Assembly: GCA_030605705.1 (NCBI GenBank)
Contig: JAUWHU010000344.1
Coordinates: forward strand, 1 to 28,723
Origin: Thermoflexia bacterium
Lineage (GTDB): Bacteria; Chloroflexota; Anaerolineae; B4-G1; SLSP01
Length of the DNA: 28,723 bases
Reading direction: 5' to 3'
A program made the position numbers and the translations under genes. How positions within the stretch are numbered: position 1 is the first letter of the stretch; the number at the start of each line of letters is the position of its first letter. Shown one piece after another: positions 1 through 7,496 of this stretch. The notes below the pieces were generated by a model that saw only the letters and a list, made by a program, of their open reading frames with translations, searched no databases and was not told the DNA's origin.

Positions 1-1146
1 GATGAGATCGGCACGCTGGCCCAGGCTTTCAACAGTATGACGGCTCAGTTGCGCGGCCTCATCGGCGAACTGGAGCAGCGTGTGGCCGAGCGTACGGCTG
101 ATCTGACGCGGCGTTCCGCGGAATTGGAGGCCTCGGCCCAGGTGGCTCGCGAGGCTGCGGCTATCCGGGACGTAAAGCAGCTGCTGGATGCCACTGTGCG
201 GCTTATCTCAGAACAATTTGGCTTTTACCACGCCGGCATATTTCTGCTGGACGATGCTAAGAACTACGCTACCCTGGCGGCGGCTTCCTCGGAGGGCGGA
301 CAGCGGATGCTGGCGCGCGGGCACCGGTTGGAGGTGGGACAGGTCGGCATTGTGGGATACGTCTCGGCGCAGGGTGAGCCGCGCGTCGCGTTGGATGTAG
401 GGCAGGATGCCTATTTCTTCAACAACCCCGATCTCCCAGAGACCCGTTCGGAGGCGGGCTTGCCGTTGCAGGTTCACGGTCAGGTGATCGGTGTGTTAGA
501 CGTTCAATCTGAACGAGCGGCGGCTTTCAGCGCGGAAGATGTGGAAATCTTGCAGACGTTAGCCGATCAGGTGGCGCTGGCGATTGACAATGCGCGCTTG
601 TTGGAGGAAAGCCGCCAGGCCCTGCAGGAATTGCAGACTTTGTACGGACAGCAGACCCGGAGAGCGTGGCAGGAGCGGCTGGCCGGCAAATCCATAGGGT
701 ATCTCTTCAGCGGTGGGCAGGTTGTGCCGCTGACTTCCCGCGAGACAGAGCAGACGTTGCCAGCTGAGGCCCTCCAGCCCGACCCGGAGCGGGCCGGATT
801 GCAGGCGGAGGGGCGACGGATCGTCGCGCCGGTTCCGTTGCGCGGTCAGAATGTAGGTTCCCTCGTTTTCTGGAAAGAGGAAGAACAGGAACCCTGGTCA
901 TCCGAAGATGTGGCGACGTTGGAATCCTTGAGTGTTCAAGTCGGATTGGCCCTGGAAAATGCGCGTTTGCTTGAGGATGCTCAACGTCGGGCGCAGCGTG
1001 AGTCAAGCATCCGTGAAATTGCCGATAAGGTCGGTGCTTCATTTGACCTTGAGACCGTTTTGCACACAGCGGTTGAGGAATTGAGTGTAGCCCTGGGAGC
1101 CGGCGGCGCGCTCGTTGAACTTGGTCTGCCGCAGGAGGAGAAGTGA
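1..1146 (+). CDS. HAMP-coiled-coil-GAF-GAF sensor protein (5' partial)
   Basis: The reading frame is open from the first base, so the gene begins upstream of the window. The first residues (DEIGTLAQAFNSM) are the end of a HAMP domain, followed by the coil LEQRVAERTADL. A well-conserved GAF domain follows, with GFYHAGIFLLDD, EGGQRML, VGIVGYV and the NPDLPETRSEAGLPL block. Next comes a linker with a Trp (RRAWQERL), a second divergent GAF, and a C-terminal tail (REIADKVGASFDLETVLHTAVEELSVALGA) resembling the first helix and strand of another GAF. No kinase, cyclase, methyl-accepting or DNA-binding domain follows. The input module and membrane segments lie outside the window. It is the first visible member of a six-paralog operon. 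Its stop overlaps the next start (TGATG), so translation is probably coupled. The ligand is unknown. The domain call is firm; the role as an intracellular sensor is inferred. Confidence 0.9.
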   Translation, partial: DEIGTLAQAFNSMTAQLRGLIGELEQRVAERTADLTRRSAELEASAQVAREAAAIRDVKQLLDATVRLISEQFGFYHAGIFLLDDAKNYATLAAASSEGGQRMLARGHRLEVGQVGIVGYVSAQGEPRVALDVGQDAYFFNNPDLPETRSEAGLPLQVHGQVIGVLDVQSERAAAFSAEDVEILQTLADQVALAIDNARLLEESRQALQELQTLYGQQTRRAWQERLAGKSIGYLFSGGQVVPLTSRETEQTLPAEALQPDPERAGLQAEGRRIVAPVPLRGQNVGSLVFWKEEEQEPWSSEDVATLESLSVQVGLALENARLLEDAQRRAQRESSIREIADKVGASFDLETVLHTAVEELSVALGAGGALVELGLPQEEK

Positions 1147-2867
1147 TGCCGGATATAGCGCAGAAGGACACCCTCCCCGATGTGACACTTGAAACGGATT
1201 CTGAACTGCAGGCCTGGCGTACCGGCGTGCTGAACGTATTGCTAACTGTAGTATCCGTTGCCGCTACACCGGCTGTTATCATTCCCATCATCCAGGCAAT
1301 TCATAGTCCGGAGCAATGGTTGGTTGTGTCAATCTTCGTGGTGGGCTATCTGTTTGTACTCGCGTTGGCGGTTTTTCGTCATCTTGATCCTCGCCCGCGG
1401 GCCTGGGGTTTACTTATCATAGGCTACGTCGTCGGGGTGTTGTCTTTCGCGCGCGGTGGATTGGCGGGAGATGGGGGGCTGTATCTCCTGGCATTGCCGA
1501 TGCTGGCTATGATCCTCATCGGCGCGCGTTCCGGCCTGATCATGACCGCTCTCAGCCTGCTTACTTTTGCCGCATTCGGAGTTGCTGCTCACCTGGGATG
1601 GTTGGCAAACTGGCTTATCATATTAGATAACCCTCTTACCCCTGCTGCGTGGCTGGACGAAGGTATTAACTTCGCGATGCTGTTGGTAGCACTGGTAGTG
1701 TTGCAATGGTTCTTCAGCCGTTTCCAGACCCGGACTTTGCAGGCATCGAGGGAGAGGGCGACTGAGCTAAGTCAGGCTCACGTTCTCTTGCAGGAACGGG
1801 CGGAGGAACTGAGCCGGCGGGCGCAGCGGTTCGAGGCCATCGCGCGTATCTCTCGTGATACGACGGCGCTGCTTGAGCCGGAGGAAATGCTGCAACGCAC
1901 GGCCGAGTCAATCAAGGAGCAATTTGGCTTTGATGCGGTGGCCGTTTACCTGGCCGATGAGCCAGGCGGTGAGCTCAGCCTGCGCGTCACTGCCGGGGCT
2001 ACACCGCCTGTCCTGAGCGGAGCCGAAGGAGCCGCCGGCGCGCGCCTTGAGCAACTGGAGGCCGTGACTCAGACGATTCTTAGCAGCGCAGCGTACGTTG
2101 TCCAACCCTCCGCAGAAAAAGCGGAGGGGGGCCTGGGCCGGCTGGTGCTCCCGCTCAGGATACGCGACCAGACCATCGGCGCGTTAGCTGTACAGACCCG
2201 TGTACACGCCGCCTTTAGCGCTGAGGACACCGCCGCCTTGCAGATGCTGGCCGACCAGACCGCCACCGCCATTGAGAACGCCCGGCTCTTCAGCGAGAGC
2301 CAGGCCAGCCTGCGGGAACTGAACGCGCTTTATCGCCAGTACATGGCTGGGGCTTGGGAGGAGTACGTACAATCCCAACCGGAGGCTATGCATTATTCCT
2401 ATGGAAGTCTGACGTGTTCAGTCGCAACGTGGCAGGCTGCCTGCGAGCAAGCCCGCGCGTCGGGCAAAGCGGTTGCCTTCATGGGAGACGCTGGCGATGG
2501 CGGGGCCACCCGGTCGTTGGCCGTGCCGGTTGTCTTGCGCGGCCTGTCCCTCGGTGTGCTGGGCTTTCACCGTCCGGCCGGAGCCGGCGCGTGGCAGCCG
2601 GAGGAGATAGCCATGGTCGGAATGATTGCCGACCGGCTGGCGCTGGCGGTGGAGAATATCCGGTTGTTGGAGAACACCCAGCGCCGGGCGGAGCGTGAGC
2701 AGCTGGTCGGACGGATGACGACCCGCTTCACTCGCTCTCTCGACATGGAAGCCGTGCTGCGAACTGCTGTGCGCGAACTGGGACAATTACCCCAGGTGGC
2801 CGAGGTGTCTGTCCACGTGATTTCTCCTGAAGCGTCTCCGGCAGCGAGTGAGGGAGAGGAGGCTTGA
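1146..2867 (+). CDS. Six-TM membrane sensor with two GAF domains
   Basis: The ATG at 1146 is preferred over the in-frame GTG at 1143 because AGGAGG at 1133-1138 is then 7 bases away. The start overlaps the previous stop (TGATG). About 573 residues. The N-terminal 190 residues hold roughly six hydrophobic segments (for example VVSIFVVGYLFVLALAVF and LPMLAMILIGARSGLIM). A coiled coil rich in Glu and Arg follows at about 190-235, then a GAF, a Trp linker (AGAWEEYV), a second GAF and the shared tail (REQLVGRMTTRFTRSLDMEAVL). The first GAF is the odd one in the array. It lacks the NPxLPETRSE block and instead has Ala/Gly/Glu-rich loops encoded by two palindromic DNA segments (2011-2030 and 2106-2128). 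No output domain is present. It is probably a membrane receptor or partner subunit; the signal sensed is unknown. Confidence 0.88.
   Translation: MPDIAQKDTLPDVTLETDSELQAWRTGVLNVLLTVVSVAATPAVIIPIIQAIHSPEQWLVVSIFVVGYLFVLALAVFRHLDPRPRAWGLLIIGYVVGVLSFARGGLAGDGGLYLLALPMLAMILIGARSGLIMTALSLLTFAAFGVAAHLGWLANWLIILDNPLTPAAWLDEGINFAMLLVALVVLQWFFSRFQTRTLQASRERATELSQAHVLLQERAEELSRRAQRFEAIARISRDTTALLEPEEMLQRTAESIKEQFGFDAVAVYLADEPGGELSLRVTAGATPPVLSGAEGAAGARLEQLEAVTQTILSSAAYVVQPSAEKAEGGLGRLVLPLRIRDQTIGALAVQTRVHAAFSAEDTAALQMLADQTATAIENARLFSESQASLRELNALYRQYMAGAWEEYVQSQPEAMHYSYGSLTCSVATWQAACEQARASGKAVAFMGDAGDGGATRSLAVPVVLRGLSLGVLGFHRPAGAGAWQPEEIAMVGMIADRLALAVENIRLLENTQRRAEREQLVGRMTTRFTRSLDMEAVLRTAVRELGQLPQVAEVSVHVISPEASPAASEGEEA
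2007..2033 (+). repeat. Repeat-like insertion inside a GAF-coding region
   Basis: The segment centred on TCCTGAGCGGAGCCGAAGGA (2011-2030) is an imperfect palindrome with TCCT/AGGA ends. It resembles the short GC-rich REP-like sequences scattered through many Chloroflexota genomes. That resemblance is from memory and was not searched. It is in frame and encodes a LSGAEGAAG loop that the paralogous GAF domains lack. Confidence 0.45.
2106..2128 (+). repeat. Perfect 8-bp hairpin inside a GAF-coding region
   Basis: CCCTCCGC (2106-2113) and GCGGAGGG (2121-2128) form a perfect stem around the loop AGAAAAA. It is read in frame as PSAEKAEGG, an insertion not seen in the sister GAF domains, about 80 bases after another palindromic insertion. 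Confidence 0.7.
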
Positions 2868-2869
2868 TC

Positions 2870-4990
2870 ATGCATTGGCAGTACGTCTCTTATGCGCTAC
2901 CTTTGATTATAGCAGCGGCTATATCGTTTGCCGTCGCAGTCTTCGCCTGGCGGCGGCGTACTGCGCCTGGCGCAACAGCGCTCGCGTTGCTGATGCTGGC
3001 TGCGGCTGAATGGTCGCTGGCGTATGCCTTGCGACTGGCAAGCGTTGACTTGCCGACCAAAATCTTCTGGTCCCAGGTCCGCTACCTGGGCATTGTCGTC
3101 ACTTCAACGGCGTGGTTAGTCTTCGCGCTGCAGTACACAGGTCGCGGCACCAAGTGGTTGACACGCCGGGGCCTCGCCTGGTTGGCCGTTGAACCTCTGG
3201 TCATATTGCTGTTGGTCTGGACTAACAAGTATCACAATTTGATCTGGACCAATATTGAATTGGAAAGCGTTGGCTCATTGCTGGTGTGGCACGCATCTCA
3301 CGGCATGGCGTGGTGGGTACACACGGTGTATTCTTACCTGTTGATCCTGCTCGGTGATTTCTTGATCATCCAGGTGTTCATTCGTTCACCCCGCCTTTAC
3401 CGCGAACAGGCGGGCGCTCTATTGCTCGGGATGCTGGCGCCGCTGCTCGGAAACGTGTTGTCTGTCTTTGGCCTGATTCCCACCCCGCTGGATCTGACCC
3501 CCTTTGCTTTTACTGCCATGGGTCTGGCATTGGCCTGGGCCATCTTTCACCCGCAGCTGTTGGACATCGTGCCGGTGGCGCGCGAGGCTATCATTGAAGG
3601 CCTGCAGGATGGCCTGCTCGTGTTGGACGCGCAGGGCCGTGTCGTGGAGCTCAATCCGGCCATTCAACGGATCATTGGCCGCCCGGCTAAAGAGATAATC
3701 GGGCAACCGGCGGTTCAGGCGCTAGCCGGCTGGCCCGACCTGGCCGCACTCTGTCACGACATGACAGAGACACAGGTGGAGATCGTCCTGGGTGAGGGGG
3801 GGGCGCAGCGCATCTTTGACCTGCGCAGCTCATTCCTACGAGACTATCGGGAGCGTATCACCGGACGGCTGGTGATTCTGCGTGACATCACTGAGCGCAA
3901 GCGGACGGAGAAGGCGCTACAGCGCGGAACTATGCGCCTGCAGATGGCCGCCGATGTGGCCCGTAGTGCAGCCTTCACACACGGGTTGGATGACCTGCTG
4001 GAGCGCACCGCTAATCTGATCCAGGACCGTTTTGGGTTCTATCACGCCGCCATTTTTTTGGTAGATGAGCGGGGCGAGCATGTTATCTTGAAGGCCGCCA
4101 CCGGCGAGGCCGGCCGCGCGATGCTGGAGCGTGGATATAAGTTGGCGATGGACGAAATCAGCATTGTGGCTCGCGTTACCAGCACCGGTCAATCCCGTAT
4201 TGCTCTCGATGTGGGTGCTGACGCCGTGCATTTCGAGAATCTTCTGTTGCCGGAAACCCGTTCGGAGATGACGTTGCCGCTGCAAGTAGGTGGGCGGGTC
4301 ATCGGCGCTTTGGATGTGCAGAGCCGGGAGATGGCCGCCTTTGACGAGGACGACATGGCGGCGTCACAGATGGTGGCTGACCAGTTGGCCGTGTTCATCG
4401 AAAATGCCCGTCTGCTCCAGGAGATGGAACAGACCATGCGTGACCTGGAAGTGGCCTCTGGTCGTTACACTCAGGAGTCGTGGGCCGCGGTTACCCAGAG
4501 GCATGACCGGCCGGTGGGGTATCGTTACAATCGCTTGGGCGTCGAGCCGGTCGCCGGGCCGCGCGCGGAGGCTCTTCAAGCCTGGCAACAGGGCCGCCCC
4601 ATTGTCGCCACCGTTCAGCCAGAGGCGCAAGATAGTGGGCAATTTGCCAGTGGTGCCCTGGCTGTACCCATCACACTGCGGGGACAGGTGATAGGGTTGC
4701 TCGACCTGCGTTCTGAAGATGAGGCCTTCTCCCCGGAGACAGTCTCGCTGGTCAAGGAAGTGGCCGGCCGTCTGGCGCTGGCCATGGAGAACGCACGTCT
4801 GTTGGAGGACACCCGGCGTCGCGCTACACGCGAGCAGGTAACGCGCGAGATCACGGATAAGATGCGACAGGCTACTGATATGAAGTCCCTGTTGCGTATC
4901 ACGGCGGAGCAGTTGAACAGCGCGTTGGGAGCAGCACAGACCTACGTGCGCCTGGACACCGGGGATACCGTGGATGGCGATGCGGAATGA
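2870..4990 (+). CDS. 7TM-PAS-GAF-GAF sensor protein without kinase domain
   Basis: The ATG at 2870 is chosen because AGGAGG at 2857-2862 lies 7 bases upstream. An in-frame TTG at 2864 would leave only one base of spacing. About 706 residues. Residues 1-220 form seven membrane segments of the type found at the N-terminus of 7TM histidine kinases, ending in FTAMGLALAWAIFHPQLLDIVPVAREAIIEGL. A PAS domain follows at about 230-350 (DGLLVLDAQGRVVELNPAIQRIIGRPAKEIIG). Then come GAF1 (GFYHAAIFLVDE, NLLLPETRSEMTLPL), the Trp linker (QESWAAVTQ), GAF2 with GYRYNRL, and the common C-terminal tail. In related proteins the 7TM-PAS unit usually feeds a histidine kinase, but here the protein stops after the GAF units. 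The output must be another protein or a conformational partner; this last point is inference. Confidence 0.9.
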   Translation: MHWQYVSYALPLIIAAAISFAVAVFAWRRRTAPGATALALLMLAAAEWSLAYALRLASVDLPTKIFWSQVRYLGIVVTSTAWLVFALQYTGRGTKWLTRRGLAWLAVEPLVILLLVWTNKYHNLIWTNIELESVGSLLVWHASHGMAWWVHTVYSYLLILLGDFLIIQVFIRSPRLYREQAGALLLGMLAPLLGNVLSVFGLIPTPLDLTPFAFTAMGLALAWAIFHPQLLDIVPVAREAIIEGLQDGLLVLDAQGRVVELNPAIQRIIGRPAKEIIGQPAVQALAGWPDLAALCHDMTETQVEIVLGEGGAQRIFDLRSSFLRDYRERITGRLVILRDITERKRTEKALQRGTMRLQMAADVARSAAFTHGLDDLLERTANLIQDRFGFYHAAIFLVDERGEHVILKAATGEAGRAMLERGYKLAMDEISIVARVTSTGQSRIALDVGADAVHFENLLLPETRSEMTLPLQVGGRVIGALDVQSREMAAFDEDDMAASQMVADQLAVFIENARLLQEMEQTMRDLEVASGRYTQESWAAVTQRHDRPVGYRYNRLGVEPVAGPRAEALQAWQQGRPIVATVQPEAQDSGQFASGALAVPITLRGQVIGLLDLRSEDEAFSPETVSLVKEVAGRLALAMENARLLEDTRRRATREQVTREITDKMRQATDMKSLLRITAEQLNSALGAAQTYVRLDTGDTVDGDAE

Positions 4991-5006
4991 TGTATAGCGT
5001 GGCAAG

Positions 5007-5026
5007 CCGCAAAACATACCTTGCGG
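5007..5026 (+). other. Short intergenic hairpin before the Cache-receptor gene
   Basis: CCGCAA (5007-5012) and TTGCGG (5021-5026) form a 6-bp stem with an 8-base loop in the 55-base gap between two receptor genes. This is the only sizeable gap among the first five genes. No U-tract follows, so it is not a convincing terminator. It may be an mRNA processing or attenuation structure, or chance. Confidence 0.3.
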
Positions 5027-5045
5027 TGCTGAGGAGCAGATAAGT

Positions 5046-7496
5046 ATGGAAAAATACGCTGCTTTACGAGTACGGGGAAGCATCAGGACAAAGCTGCTGG
5101 CTGTGCTGTTGGGCATGGTGATAACGGCAGCGGTTATTATCTCCTACGTGTCCGTCTTGTCGTTGCTGGAGACGGGACGAGAAGCTCAACAGGCCAGCAG
5201 CGCCACGTTGCGTCTGCAGATCGAGGATTACCTCCGGCAGCTCACTGCCACTAACGCTCAGGAAAACGACCGTATTTTGCAGGGCGCACAGTACGGCGCG
5301 GAGAGCGTGGCCAAGTATGCGGCACGCATCTTTGAGAACCCCGAGGTCTTTGGGAGCGGGGCTTACTGGCTGGCCGAGGAGCACATGTTCGAAGGGCCTG
5401 GAGGACAGTATATCAATGGCCCAGATGAGGTTTCTTCTATCTTCATCCCTAACTTTGTAGAGCTCAACGCTGACTTGCTGACGAATTTGCAGGTGGGAGC
5501 GCATGTGGAATCGCTTTTCCCCCAAACCTACGAAGGAGACCCCCATACGGTGGCCCTTTACCTGGCGACGAAAGAAGGGATCACTTGGTACTACCCCAAT
5601 GTGGATCTGGGAGCCATTCTTCCGCCAGACTGGGATGTCACTCAGCGTCCGTGGTATGTTGCCGCCGTGGAGGACAACCCGCAGCAAGGAACAGTGTGGA
5701 CGTCGGTGTACGAGGATGCCACCGGTCAGGGCTTATTGGTCACGGCGGCGGTACCCGTTTACACCGACCAGGGTGAGTTCGTCGGGGTCGTTGGCGTGGA
5801 CGTGACATTGGGGGACATCAGTGATAGCGTCAAGGCCACCCGGTTGCTCGGGGGAGGTTACTCTTTTCTCGTGGATGAGACAGGACACACCATCGTCCTG
5901 CCACAGCAAGGTTATTTGGATATTTTGGGACGCGCTGTTGAATCCGACGAATTCGGGACGGATCTGGCCGAGGCGCCGGAGGAATTTGCGCCTGTATTGG
6001 CTAAAATGGTGGCCGGCGCAGCGGGTTTTGACGCTTTAGAGGTGAACGAAAAGGAATTGTTCATCGCTTACGCCCCTGTGGAAAGCACTGGCTGGAGCCT
6101 GGGCAGTGTGGTGGAAGCAGGAAAAGTCATGGGGGCCGTGGCGGGCTTGCAAGCGGAACTGGAAACCTCAACCAAATCCCTGATGCTGAAACGCCTTTTG
6201 CCCCTGGGCGTGGGGCTTGTCGTGATCATGGCGGTGATAGGGATCATGGTCACTAACCGTCTAGTCACCCCGCTGCAGGAATTGGCCACGGCAGCGCAAC
6301 AACTGGGGGCGGGGGAATGGGATGTCCTGCTCCCCTCGGTGGGCGAGGACGAGATCGGCGTGCTGACACAAGCTTTTGCCACCATGAGGACGCAACTGCG
6401 GGAGTTGTTGGGAGGCCTGGAGCAACGCGTGGCTGAGCGCACCCGTAACTTGCAGGCGGCCGCTGAGGTTTCCCATGCTACCACTTCCATCCTTGATCCC
6501 GACCAATTGCTCCCTCAGGTGGTAGAGCTGGTTCGTGAGCGTTTTGACCTGTACTACGTGGGCTTGTTCCTGCTTGATGAGAAAGAGAAATTCGCCGTCT
6601 TGCGGGCGGGCACAGGCGAGGCCGGACGGCAGATGCTGTCCAGGGAGCACAAGCTGGAAGTGGGAGGGAACTCGATGATCGGCCAGTGTGTGGCTACGGA
6701 TAAGGCCGATATCCAGCTGGATGTAGGAGAGGCCGCCGTGCGTTTCGATAATCCGCTGTTGCCGGAGACCCGTTCGGAGATGGCGCTGCCCCTGCGCTCG
6801 CGCGGGAGGGCTATCGGCGCGATGACTGTGCAGAGCACCGTGGCCGCAGCCTTCGATGAGACGGATATCGCCGTGTTGCAGACGATGGCTGACCAGCTGG
6901 CAAACGCCATCGCCAATGCCGAGCTCTACACCGCCGCGCAGGCCGCTCTGGCGGAGGCGCGGGCCACCCAGAGGCATTACCTGGTGCAGGCCTGGGCTGA
7001 ATACTTGCAAACGACCACCGCTGACCGCTACGAGACCTCCGGGCCGGACGTCGCTCCCCTGGGAGAGACGGTGTTGCCCGAGGTGCGACAGGCGATGGCG
7101 GAACGCAGGACATTGGTACGGGGAGGGGATGGTGAGAAAATACCCGCCCTGATAGCGCCCGTCATGTTGCGCGACCATCCCCTGGGCGTCGTGGGAGTCA
7201 GGATAGCCGAGGGCCGGCAATCGTGGAGCGAAGAGGAGATCACTTTAGTTGAGGCCATCGCCGAGCAATTTGCCCTGGCGGCGGATAACCTGCGTCTCGT
7301 TGAAGCCACCCAGCGCCGCGCCGCTCGCGAGCGACTTGTGGGCGAGATCAACGCCGATATTCGCTCGCAGCTGGAGATCGAAACTGTCCTGGAGCGGGCG
7401 CTGATGGAGTTGGGAAAGGCATTAGATGCGGATCGGGCAGCAGCGTATCTGGGGACGGCAGATGAAATGTCCCCGGCGGAGCGGAGGCAGGAATGA
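5046..7496 (+). CDS. Double-Cache, HAMP, GAF-GAF transmembrane receptor
   Basis: The start ATG has GAGGAG at 5031-5036. The 816 residues contain TM1 at about 17-41, an extracellular dCache_1-type domain at about 45-375, TM2 at about 383-403, HAMP at 404-457 (DEIGVLTQAFATM), a coil (LEQRVAERTRNL), GAF1 at about 485-630 (NPLLPETRSEMALPL), a linker with Trp650, GAF2 to about 755, and the shared tail at 757-805. The Cache domain has RPWY at 201-204, VYEDATG at 221-227 and VGVDVTL with Asp252. This resembles the R-x-W-Y...D arrangement of amino-acid-binding dCache domains, but Trp rather than Tyr sits five residues before the Arg. There is no methyl-accepting or kinase output. It is coupled by ATGA to the next gene. 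The receptor call is firm; the amino-acid ligand is a guess. Confidence 0.92.
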   Translation: MEKYAALRVRGSIRTKLLAVLLGMVITAAVIISYVSVLSLLETGREAQQASSATLRLQIEDYLRQLTATNAQENDRILQGAQYGAESVAKYAARIFENPEVFGSGAYWLAEEHMFEGPGGQYINGPDEVSSIFIPNFVELNADLLTNLQVGAHVESLFPQTYEGDPHTVALYLATKEGITWYYPNVDLGAILPPDWDVTQRPWYVAAVEDNPQQGTVWTSVYEDATGQGLLVTAAVPVYTDQGEFVGVVGVDVTLGDISDSVKATRLLGGGYSFLVDETGHTIVLPQQGYLDILGRAVESDEFGTDLAEAPEEFAPVLAKMVAGAAGFDALEVNEKELFIAYAPVESTGWSLGSVVEAGKVMGAVAGLQAELETSTKSLMLKRLLPLGVGLVVIMAVIGIMVTNRLVTPLQELATAAQQLGAGEWDVLLPSVGEDEIGVLTQAFATMRTQLRELLGGLEQRVAERTRNLQAAAEVSHATTSILDPDQLLPQVVELVRERFDLYYVGLFLLDEKEKFAVLRAGTGEAGRQMLSREHKLEVGGNSMIGQCVATDKADIQLDVGEAAVRFDNPLLPETRSEMALPLRSRGRAIGAMTVQSTVAAAFDETDIAVLQTMADQLANAIANAELYTAAQAALAEARATQRHYLVQAWAEYLQTTTADRYETSGPDVAPLGETVLPEVRQAMAERRTLVRGGDGEKIPALIAPVMLRDHPLGVVGVRIAEGRQSWSEEEITLVEAIAEQFALAADNLRLVEATQRRAARERLVGEINADIRSQLEIETVLERALMELGKALDADRAAAYLGTADEMSPAERRQE

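Noticed and set aside
6261..7220. 319-codon minus-strand open frame inside the Cache receptor gene
   Set aside because: It is a His/Gln/Arg-rich shadow of the GAF-coding strand. Similar shadows at 4364-5116, 11451-12206 and 707-1291 show this is a base-composition effect.
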